DNA of 6,677 nt. It comes from Sphingomonadaceae bacterium. GTDB lineage: Bacteria; Pseudomonadota; Alphaproteobacteria; Sphingomonadales; Sphingomonadaceae. Under the pieces are notes generated by a model. It did no database searches. It was not told the DNA's origin and saw only the letters and a list, made by a program, of their open reading frames with translations. Positions 1 through 6,001 of the stretch are shown here, in pieces. Position 1 is the first letter of the stretch. Each line of letters opens with the position of its first letter. The DNA is taken from positions 1-6,677 of the forward strand of contig JAGREF010000211.1 in the NCBI GenBank assembly GCA_020446665.1. The letters run 5' to 3'. A program made the position numbers and the translations under genes.

Positions 1-5
1 GGGCG

Positions 6-1706
6 ATGATTGTCGGCTTGCTGCTGGTCACGAATCTCGGTGCCATGCGCGCGCTGCAATTCCCCGATCCCGATGACATGATGCGCCTTTTGCAGGTGCG
101 CGACGTGCTGGCGGGCCAAGGCTGGTTCGATATCACCCAGCATCGCGTCGATGCGCCCCATGGCGGTGTGCCCATGCACTGGTCGCGGCTGGTTGATCTG
201 CCCTTGATGGGGCTGATTGCCTTGCTCACCCCCATGCTGGGCAGCGAAACGGCCGAAATTGTTGCTGCGATAATCATACCGCTGCTGACATTGGGCATGG
301 CCATGCTGCTGGCCGGGCGGATCGCCTGGCGCTTGCTGGGCGCGGAGGCGACTGGCTTTGCCTGTCTGGCCATAGCGCTGTCGGTGCCGCTGATTTCCCA
401 GATGCGCCCGTTGCGGATTGACCATCATGGTTGGCAGATCGTGCTGGCACTGGCCGCTGCAAATGGCCTGATGGCGCGCAATCCGCGTGCTGGCAGCTGG
501 ATTACCGGCGCTTCGCTGGCTGCGTGGCTTTCCATCTCGATCGAAGGGCTGCCCCTCGCTGCCGCGATTGTCGGCCTCACGGCGCTCCGCTGGTTGCGCG
601 ATCCGCGCCAAAAACAATGGTTTGTCGAGACAATGCAAGCGTTGGCGAATACTTCCGGCCTGCTCTTCGCGGCAACGCGCGGCTTTGGCGATCTTGCCCA
701 GCACTGCGATGCCATTTCGCCCGTGCACCTCGCGATTTTCGTCGCAGGAGCGATTTCCGCGACAATCCTCGCCCGGTTTGAAAACTTGCCATTGGCCGGG
801 GTCATCGCCGGGATGGGGCTGATCGGGGCCGGGGCGCTGGTTTTGCTCCATGGGGCTGCGCCGCAATGTCTGGGCGGCGGTTTTGCCGAGCTGGACCCGC
901 TGGTGAGCTATTTCTGGTATGATGGCGTAGGCGAAGGCCTGCCTGTGTGGAAGCAGGATGTCGGTCTTGCGCTGCAGATCGTCATTCCGCCGCTGATCGG
1001 CATCTGGGCAGCTGCCCGCCTTGCCGCCAATACCACTGGCTGGCTGCGGACATGGTGGACGGATTATGCGCTGCTGCTCGGTGCCGCGCTGCTGGTGGCA
1101 ATCCTTGTCGCCCGCGCAGGTGCTGTCGCCGGTGCACTGGCGGCGGTGCCGCTGGGCTGGCAGCTGGCGGAATGGTTCCGCGCTGCGCGACACTTTAAGG
1201 TCCCGGCCATTCGCTTTGCCGCCATGGCAGGCATCTCAATCGCTTTGCTCCCGGCCTTGCCGTTGACCCTCTTCAACCTGGCCATGCCGGCCGAGGCATC
1301 CGGGCCTGCCCCGATGCCGCGCGCCTCAAGCTGCAATATCCCGCAAGCCGCCGCGACGCTGCGCAAGCTGCCGCGCGGGGAAATCCTTGCCCCGCTCGAT
1401 ATTGGCCCGCGCCTGCTTTACGAAACCGAACATGGTGTGATCGCCACTGGCCACCATCGCGGCAATCGCGGGATGAAATGGGTGATTGAGACGTTCACCG
1501 GCTCAACGCAGGATGCGCACCACCGGCTTGCCGAACGCAAGACGTCCTATCTCGCGCTCTGCCCCGATCTGGTTGAGCCCGCCCGCTATGTGCAGGCGGC
1601 ACCAGAGGGCTTCATGGCTGACTTGCTCGCCAGCAAAGAGCCCGGCTGGCTGGAGCCGGTGGCCGTAGAGGGCGACAGCAATTTCCGGATCTGGAAAATT
1701 CGCTAA
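6..1706 (+). CDS. Polytopic membrane protein with GT-C glycosyltransferase-like features, function unknown (probably 5'-partial)
   Basis: Inner-membrane protein of at least 566 residues with about 11-12 hydrophobic segments between residues 2 and 425, then a soluble C-terminal domain (about 440-566), presumably periplasmic. After the first membrane segment there is an acidic loop DPDDMMRLLQVRD (21-33), followed by GQGWFD (37-42) and MHWSRLVDLPL (57-67). A second loop holds RIDHHGWQ (137-144). An acidic loop after TM1 plus a later DHH motif recalls GT-C enzymes of the STT3/PMT type, which use lipid-linked sugar donors; that resemblance is inference. The C-terminal domain has ATGHHRGNRG (480-489) and YLALCPDLVEP (515-525), a pattern I associate with uncharacterised proteobacterial membrane proteins. 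The ATG at 6 is the first in view, but the frame is open to the left edge and this ATG sits directly on the first membrane segment, so the true start is probably upstream. It ends 5 bases from the convergent msrB stop. Coding is secure; the enzymatic role is not. Confidence 0.85.
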   Translation: MIVGLLLVTNLGAMRALQFPDPDDMMRLLQVRDVLAGQGWFDITQHRVDAPHGGVPMHWSRLVDLPLMGLIALLTPMLGSETAEIVAAIIIPLLTLGMAMLLAGRIAWRLLGAEATGFACLAIALSVPLISQMRPLRIDHHGWQIVLALAAANGLMARNPRAGSWITGASLAAWLSISIEGLPLAAAIVGLTALRWLRDPRQKQWFVETMQALANTSGLLFAATRGFGDLAQHCDAISPVHLAIFVAGAISATILARFENLPLAGVIAGMGLIGAGALVLLHGAAPQCLGGGFAELDPLVSYFWYDGVGEGLPVWKQDVGLALQIVIPPLIGIWAAARLAANTTGWLRTWWTDYALLLGAALLVAILVARAGAVAGALAAVPLGWQLAEWFRAARHFKVPAIRFAAMAGISIALLPALPLTLFNLAMPAEASGPAPMPRASSCNIPQAAATLRKLPRGEILAPLDIGPRLLYETEHGVIATGHHRGNRGMKWVIETFTGSTQDAHHRLAERKTSYLALCPDLVEPARYVQAAPEGFMADLLASKEPGWLEPVAVEGDSNFRIWKIR

Positions 1707-1711
1707 CCCGC

Positions 1712-2209
1712 TCAGCCGGGGCGGAAATCCATCGCCACGCCATTGATACAATGCCGCTTGCCGGTCGGTTTGGGGCCATCATTGAAGATATGCCCCAAAT
1801 GCCCGCCGCAATCGGCGCAATGCACCTCTGTGCGGGGATAGCCGATCTTGTAGTCAGTGGATGTGCCCACTGCGCCCGGCAAGGCTTTCCAGAAGCTGGG
1901 CCAGCCAGTGCGACTGTCATATTTGGTAGCAGAGGAATAGAGCGCGTTGCCGCAGCCTGCGCAGACGAAAGTGCCCTTGCGCTTTTCTGTGTTGAGCGGG
2001 GAGGTATAGGGCCGCTCGGTCCCGGCCTCGCGCAGAATGTAGAACTCATTCTTGGTCAGCCGCTTGCGCCATTCCGCTTCGGAATAGGAAATGGGATAGT
2101 TGCGGGCTTCCGCCGGTGAGGATCCGCACGCAGCGATCACCGGCATGGATGCCCCTATACCCAGCCAGCCAAGCATGCGGCGGCGTGATGTGGAAATGCG
2201 TTCGATCAT
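1712..2209 (-). CDS. msrB: Peptide-methionine (R)-S-oxide reductase MsrB with Tat/lipoprotein-like signal
   Basis: Reduces methionine-R-sulfoxide in oxidised proteins back to methionine. The protein has 165 residues. The MsrB domain spans about 42-164, with zinc-binding pairs CAGC (C83, C86) and CADC (C131, C134), the GWPSF motif (102-106), GHLGHIFNDGP (136-146) and the catalytic cysteine C154 in RHCINGVAM. The resolving cysteine that many MsrBs have just before GWPSF is a threonine here (T101), so regeneration must follow a one-cysteine or alternative route. The leader holds SRRRML (8-13), close to the Tat consensus, then a hydrophobic stretch ending in IAAC (25-28), which fits a lipobox; AEA before R36 is an alternative signal peptidase I site. 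Export to the periplasm, possibly with lipid anchoring, is inferred. The start is well fixed: AGGAGG lies 5 bases upstream of the ATG. It lies 72 bases after the P450 stop on the same strand and may be cotranscribed with it. Confidence 0.96.
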   Translation of the reverse strand: MIERISTSRRRMLGWLGIGASMPVIAACGSSPAEARNYPISYSEAEWRKRLTKNEFYILREAGTERPYTSPLNTEKRKGTFVCAGCGNALYSSATKYDSRTGWPSFWKALPGAVGTSTDYKIGYPRTEVHCADCGGHLGHIFNDGPKPTGKRHCINGVAMDFRPG

Positions 2210-2214
2210 AGTGG

Positions 2215-2220
2215 CCTCCT
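2215..2220 (-). promoter_or_regulatory. Ribosome binding site of msrB
   Basis: On the minus strand this reads AGGAGG, a full Shine-Dalgarno match, 5 bases before the ATG at 2209. It fixes the msrB start and therefore confirms that the Tat/lipoprotein-like leader belongs to the protein. Confidence 0.85.
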
Positions 2221-2281
2221 AGCCGGTATGTTCGTTCGCTAAGCTGAACGGGTTACAGCCCGGAAAGTTTCTGGACGGGCC

Positions 2282-3592
2282 CTAGAACCGGGTGACCTCT
2301 ACTTCCAGCTTGCGGAAGCCGTGGACGAAATTCGCGCGCACGCGCTCCACATCGCCTGCCACATGCACGCGCATGCGCATGGCATGCATTTCCTCCAGCA
2401 GCACGCGCAATTGCAATTCTGCCAGCCGCGCGCCGACGCAGCGATGAATGCCATAGCCAAAGGCCAGGTGCCGCCGCGCATTCTCACGCGTGATGTCGAG
2501 CTGGTCGGGATTCTCGAACACGCTCTCGTCCCGATTGGCGGAAAGATACCACAGCACCAGCTTGTCGCCTGCCTTGATCTGCTTGCCAAACAGTTCCGTA
2601 TCCTGCGTGGCGGTGCGCCGCATATGTGCCAGCGGGGTCTGGAAGCGGATACATTCCTGCACAGCATTTGGGATCAGCGAGGGGTCTTGCTCAAACAATT
2701 TGCGCTGATCGGGGAAGCGGTCGAAACTATGGATGATGCTCGACATGGTGTTACGTGTCGTGTCATTCCCACCCACGATCAGCAGCACCAGATTGCCCAT
2801 GAATTCCTGTGGGCTCATCTGGTTCATCGCCGGGGAATGGATCATCATGGAGATCAGGTCCGGCCCCGGCTCCTCTTGCGAGCGCTGCACCCATAGCTGT
2901 TGGAAGTAGCCCGCCATTTCGCGCAAAATATCCTGCCGGAAATGATCCAGTTCCGGCACCAGCGCCAGTTCCGTATCGCCGGCCCAGTCAGACCAGAAAG
3001 TCAGCAGGCGGCGATCTTCCCATGGGAAGCCGAACAATATCGCCAGCATTTGCGTGGTCAGTTCGATGGAGACTGTGTCCACCCAGTCAAATGTTTCGCC
3101 TTCGGGCAAAGCCTCCAGCACTTCGCGCGTGCGCTTGCGGATATCGGCTTCCATCCGCACCATTTCCGCCGGGGTGAAGGCCGGAGCGACGGTGCGCCGC
3201 TGATCTGTATGTTTGGGCCGGTCCATGGCGATGAACATGGGCAGTTCGAATTCACTGTTTTCAGGCCGGTCAAGCATTGTGATCCCGCCATGTTCCCAGC
3301 TGGAGGAGAATATCTCCGGCAGCGCCTCGACATGCTGGATCGCCTTGTGCTGCACCACGTTCCAATAGGGGCCAACCGGGCTTTCCGGCACGTAATGCAA
3401 CGGCCCACGGGCGCGCATATCGGCAAAGATCGGCTGCCAGCGATTCTCGGCATAAATGTCGCTGCGGCTCACATCATCGGGATGGGGGTGATCCGGGTAA
3501 GATGCCGGGTTCTGCGCAAAATGCCGCGCCAAGGCCTCATAAGGCGTTGGCGTTGTGTGCAAGCCGGGGCGGTCGGCGATCTGAGTGGCCAC
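2282..3592 (-). CDS. cyp153: Cytochrome P450, CYP153 family (probable alkane/fatty-acid terminal hydroxylase)
   Basis: Soluble bacterial class I P450 of 436 residues. CYP153 enzymes hydroxylate the terminal carbon of medium-chain alkanes, fatty acids or related hydrophobic molecules, using electrons from NADH through a ferredoxin reductase and a ferredoxin. Seen with the GTG start: C-helix segment MDRPKHTDQRR (123-133), I-helix GGNDTTRN (274-281) with the acid-threonine pair, the ExxR motif ECIR (313-316), and heme-binding FGYGIHRCVG (378-387) with heme-ligand cysteine C385. The runs LLIVGGNDTTRN, NRDESVF and RLAELQLR match CYP153A sequences as I recall them, which supports the family call; the substrate is inferred from family only. 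I chose GTG at 3592 because AGGAG lies 7 bases upstream. A TTG at 3640 would add 16 residues but lacks a comparable site and falls near the predicted transcription start. No ferredoxin, ferredoxin reductase or AraC-type regulator, common CYP153 neighbours, lies in the window. Confidence 0.95.
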   Translation of the reverse strand: MATQIADRPGLHTTPTPYEALARHFAQNPASYPDHPHPDDVSRSDIYAENRWQPIFADMRARGPLHYVPESPVGPYWNVVQHKAIQHVEALPEIFSSSWEHGGITMLDRPENSEFELPMFIAMDRPKHTDQRRTVAPAFTPAEMVRMEADIRKRTREVLEALPEGETFDWVDTVSIELTTQMLAILFGFPWEDRRLLTFWSDWAGDTELALVPELDHFRQDILREMAGYFQQLWVQRSQEEPGPDLISMMIHSPAMNQMSPQEFMGNLVLLIVGGNDTTRNTMSSIIHSFDRFPDQRKLFEQDPSLIPNAVQECIRFQTPLAHMRRTATQDTELFGKQIKAGDKLVLWYLSANRDESVFENPDQLDITRENARRHLAFGYGIHRCVGARLAELQLRVLLEEMHAMRMRVHVAGDVERVRANFVHGFRKLEVEVTRF

Positions 3593-3599
3593 GCATTCT

Positions 3600-3604
3600 C
3601 TCCT
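3600..3604 (-). promoter_or_regulatory. Ribosome binding site deciding the P450 GTG start
   Basis: The minus strand reads AGGAG, followed by 7 bases and then GTG at 3592 in the P450 frame. An ATG at 3596 lies between them but is out of frame with the P450. The next in-frame upstream start, TTG at 3640, has no equally good site. This favours the 436-residue product. Confidence 0.65.
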
Positions 3605-3645
3605 GCAGCGGGCGAACCCTGCTGGTCGCCTTTCTTGCAAGGAGC

Positions 3646-3673
3646 ATCCTGACTCTGATTACAGCAGTGTCAA
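3646..3673 (-). promoter_or_regulatory. Candidate sigma-70-type promoter for the P450 (and perhaps msrB)
   Basis: On the minus strand a perfect TTGACA (-35, at 3673-3668) is followed after 16 bases by CAGGAT (-10 position, 3651-3646), a weak match with 3 of 6 consensus bases. Transcription would start near 3638, giving a 5' leader of about 45 bases before the GTG at 3592. A strong -35 with a poor -10 would suit an activated promoter, but that is inference from sequence alone. Confidence 0.4.
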
Positions 3674-3680
3674 TAGTGCG

Positions 3681-3694
3681 TTGCGATTTGCGAC
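3681..3694. repeat. Short tandem direct repeat upstream of the candidate P450 promoter
   Basis: Two copies of a 7-base unit lie in tandem: TTGCGAT then TTGCGAC. They begin about 8 bases upstream of the candidate -35 box of the P450, roughly where an activator would bind. The repeat is short and could be chance; the operator role is inference. Confidence 0.25.
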
Positions 3695-3726
3695 TTATTT
3701 CTCAGGCGAGACGCCGCCGGCGCGGG

Positions 3727-4977
3727 TCAGGCTGCGGCCTTGCTCCGCCGCCATAGCGAGCGCTTGGCCTTGCCCTGACCGCCCGACTTCATCACCCGCT
3801 TGCGGAACAATGTCGCGCCAGCCTTCACCAGCACCGCCACAGCCAGCGCCTGCCAGCCAATCGCGATCAGGTGCTGGGTCAGCCCTTCCTGCTGTGCCGC
3901 ACGGGCCAGCATGGCAAAGGGCGAGCTGAAGGGCACGATCACCGCCGCCCATTCAACGCTGGAGCCAATCTTGGACATCGCATAGCTGGCAAAGAAGAAC
4001 ACACCCAGCTGCAGCATGGTCACCGGCATGGACAGGGTCTGCACTTCGCGCACGGTTGCCGCCATCGAACCGATGGAGAGGAACAAAGAGCCAAGCAGCA
4101 GATAGCCCATCGCGAAATAGATCACGCCCAGCGCCAGGAAGGCGGGCCAGCCCACTGCGGGCGTGGGGAAGGACGGCGCTGCATTGCCAAGCAGCAGGAA
4201 CAGGCTAGCTCCGACTGTGCCCCACACCGCGATCCCGACAAAGCTGACGCCGAGCATGGCGAAGAGCTTGCCCAGGAACACCGCATCCATCGGGATAGCC
4301 GCGGCGAGGATTTCGATGATCTTGTTGCCCTTTTCCTCGACAAGGTTGGACAGCACCATGCCTGCCAGCAACATGGTCAGCAGGAACAACAGCATCTGCC
4401 CGGCCTGTGCCGTGATGATCTGCCCCGATTTCGCACTGGCGGCGCTGGTGCTGACAACCTGCATATCGACCGACGGGAATGTGGTGGGGGCCGCGCCTGC
4501 GGCCGCTGCGGCGACCAGCGCAACTCTGCCGCGCATATAGTCAATCTGCCCTTCCGGCCCGGTCAGCACTGGCCTGGCCAGCGATCCGGTGACAATGGCT
4601 GCGTAATTGCCGCGCTTTTCCTCCAGCACCACACGCGGATCGAAATCCGGCGCATCGGCACCTTGCACGGCCACCATGGGCGGCAAGGCGCCCCCCAGTT
4701 CATTGGCCAGCAGATTATGCGCTTCCAGCATTCGGCCGGTCTCTTCCATGCTCATCGCGATGCCGATTTCCGGCACCATCGCATCGCGGCTGATCCGGCT
4801 GCCGAGGCTGCCGGAAATCGTGGCGATGGTAATCATGAAGACCGGGCCGAGCAGGAAGAAGAAGAATGCCCGGCTGAACAGAATCGCCATGAAATCGCGC
4901 CGGGCGATGACAAAGGCGGCCTGCCAGATGGACAGGCGGGATTTTTCCTGCGTGGGGAGCTGGTTGAAATCGCTCAT
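3727..4977 (-). CDS. ABC-2 type transporter permease, NatB-like
   Basis: Membrane subunit (416 residues) of an ABC exporter, partnered with the ATPase encoded immediately upstream. It has the ABC-2/NatB layout: a cytoplasmic N-terminus, a first membrane segment at about 33-55, a long extracytoplasmic region (about 56-190), then a cluster of about five or six membrane segments between about 192 and 391, and a basic C-terminal tail. The motif VEEKGNKIIEIL (213-224), just after the second membrane segment, is the conserved cytoplasmic coupling region of the family. Length and layout resemble NatB and Bacillus YhaP. NatAB exports sodium in Bacillus, but the substrate here cannot be read from sequence. 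The ATG shares its A with the ATPase stop (TAATG), and GGAG lies 8 bases upstream inside the ATPase gene, so translation is probably coupled. No convincing terminator (hairpin plus T-run) follows the TGA. Confidence 0.93.
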   Translation of the reverse strand: MSDFNQLPTQEKSRLSIWQAAFVIARRDFMAILFSRAFFFFLLGPVFMITIATISGSLGSRISRDAMVPEIGIAMSMEETGRMLEAHNLLANELGGALPPMVAVQGADAPDFDPRVVLEEKRGNYAAIVTGSLARPVLTGPEGQIDYMRGRVALVAAAAAGAAPTTFPSVDMQVVSTSAASAKSGQIITAQAGQMLLFLLTMLLAGMVLSNLVEEKGNKIIEILAAAIPMDAVFLGKLFAMLGVSFVGIAVWGTVGASLFLLLGNAAPSFPTPAVGWPAFLALGVIYFAMGYLLLGSLFLSIGSMAATVREVQTLSMPVTMLQLGVFFFASYAMSKIGSSVEWAAVIVPFSSPFAMLARAAQQEGLTQHLIAIGWQALAVAVLVKAGATLFRKRVMKSGGQGKAKRSLWRRSKAAA

Positions 4978-4989
4978 TATTCAGTCTCC
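4977..4989 (-). promoter_or_regulatory. Translational coupling junction of the ABC ATPase and permease
   Basis: On the minus strand GGAG (4989-4986) is followed by 8 bases and then TAATG, where the ATPase stop TAA and the permease start ATG share one A (position 4977). This layout lets terminating ribosomes restart on the permease and fits equal expression of two subunits of one complex. Confidence 0.7.
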
Positions 4990-5957
4990 GCCTGGCTGCC
5001 AGCTTGCATGGCGCGGGCTGCGGCCTCGCCGGCAATGGCGACAAAGGCATCATGCAGGCCGGCGCGTTCAATGGAGAGCGAGAGGATGCCCGCTTCCCCT
5101 TCGATCAGCGCACGCAGCAAGGGCTCCACCCCGCTTTCCGGCAGAGAGAAGTAGAAATAGTCGCCTTCGCGCCGGGCATCGGCGGGCAGGGCTTCCATCC
5201 AGCGGCCTTCGCGGGCGCGAGTTTCCAGCCGGACCTGCGCCGGGATGCGATTGCGCGCGGCATCGACAGAGCCGGCATAGGGCACTTTGCCCCCGGCTAT
5301 GATCGCCACCCCTTCGCACAGGCGCTCTGCATGGTGGATCACATGGGTGGAGAAGATCACGGTTGTGCCCTCTTCCGCCAGACTGCGGATCATGCGCTCC
5401 AGCTTGCCCTGATTCAGTGCGTCGAGCCCGCTAAAGGGTTCGTCCAGCACCACCAGTTTCGGGCGATGTACCAGCGTGCCCAGCAACTGGACATTCTGCG
5501 CCATCCCTTTGGAAAGCTGGCGGATTTGCCGCTCTACCGCATGGCCCAGCCCATTGGCTTCCAGCAATTCGCGTCCGCGCCTTTTGCCTTCTTCCAGCGG
5601 AACCCCGCGCAATGCGCCCATAAAGGCGATCGCTTCATAGGCTTTCATCGAGGGATAGAGGCCACGCTCTTCGGGCAGATAGCCGATCAGCCGGGCAATA
5701 TCGTGCGGTCGCTCATGCCCGAATACTTTGCGTGTGCCTTCATCGGGGTCGATAATTCCCAGCAACATGCGCAAGGTCGTGGTCTTGCCCGCGCCATTGG
5801 GGCCAAGAATGCCGTAAATGGCCCCTTCGGGCACACTGATATCGACGCCGTCCACCGCCGTCGTACCTTCAAAACGTTTGACCAGCCCGCGCGCCTCTAT
5901 GGCGAGGGGACGGGAATCATTGTCGGGGAAGCTCATATTGCCTAGCGCCATATTCAT
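4977..5957 (-). CDS. ABC transporter ATP-binding protein, NatA-like
   Basis: Cytoplasmic ATPase (326 residues) that powers the ABC-2 permease encoded directly downstream. Visible motifs: Walker A GPNGAGKT (52-59), GYLPEERGLYP (92-102) in the Q-loop position with glutamate where most ABC proteins have glutamine, a variant signature LSKGM (148-152) instead of LSGGQ, Walker B LVVLDEP (168-174), D-loop SGLD (176-179) and the switch histidine H205. The LPEERGLY and LSKGM forms are typical of NatA-like proteins, so they are not signs of decay. A C-terminal extension (about 220-326), ending near HDAFVAIAGE (302-311), matches the accessory domain (DUF4162 type) of this subfamily. The start is uncertain: ATGs at codons 1, 3 and 8 are possible, and none has a strong Shine-Dalgarno. 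It overlaps the permease start by one base and diverges from queG across 44 bases. Confidence 0.94.
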   Translation of the reverse strand: MNMALGNMSFPDNDSRPLAIEARGLVKRFEGTTAVDGVDISVPEGAIYGILGPNGAGKTTTLRMLLGIIDPDEGTRKVFGHERPHDIARLIGYLPEERGLYPSMKAYEAIAFMGALRGVPLEEGKRRGRELLEANGLGHAVERQIRQLSKGMAQNVQLLGTLVHRPKLVVLDEPFSGLDALNQGKLERMIRSLAEEGTTVIFSTHVIHHAERLCEGVAIIAGGKVPYAGSVDAARNRIPAQVRLETRAREGRWMEALPADARREGDYFYFSLPESGVEPLLRALIEGEAGILSLSIERAGLHDAFVAIAGEAAARAMQAGSQAETE

Positions 5958-6001
5958 GCCTGCGCTCTACCTAGTGCCTGTGAACGGGATGAACCTCAAC
6001 C
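5958..6001. promoter_or_regulatory. Divergent intergenic region between the ABC ATPase and queG
   Basis: These 44 bases separate two divergent start codons and must hold both leaders. I see no clear -35/-10 pair and no strong Shine-Dalgarno for either gene, so promoter elements probably extend into the coding regions or the starts lie further inside. The location is a promoter region by logic, not by motif. Confidence 0.35.

Noticed and set aside
2225..2265. Possible hairpins between P450 and msrB (CGTTC/GAACG and CGGG/CCCG)
   Set aside because: Stems of 4-5 bases with loops of 6-8 bases and no T-run are too weak to call a terminator or riboregulator.
2900..3652. + strand open frame (about 250 codons) opposite the P450
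   Set aside because: It is antisense to the P450 N-terminal half, has no recognisable motif, and is explained by GC-rich third positions.
3701..3726. Possible terminator after the permease (short inverted repeats TCTC/GAGA and a CGCCGGCG palindrome)
   Set aside because: The stems are only about 4 bases, and no T-run follows on the minus strand.
3871..5154. Long + strand open frame (about 427 codons) opposite the ABC permease and the ATPase 3' end
   Set aside because: It is antisense to a permease with clear family motifs. Its translation is rich in His, Gln, Arg and Gly with no recognisable domain, as expected for a mirror frame of GC-rich coding DNA.
5004..5945. + strand open frame (about 313 codons) opposite the ABC ATPase
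   Set aside because: It lies wholly antisense to a gene with intact Walker A, signature and Walker B motifs. Its composition is artefactual and it shows no domain.
5068..5957. Non-canonical Q-loop and signature in the ABC ATPase as a sign of a decayed or novel ATPase
   Set aside because: LPEER and LSKGM variants are normal in the NatA-like subfamily, and all other catalytic residues are intact.
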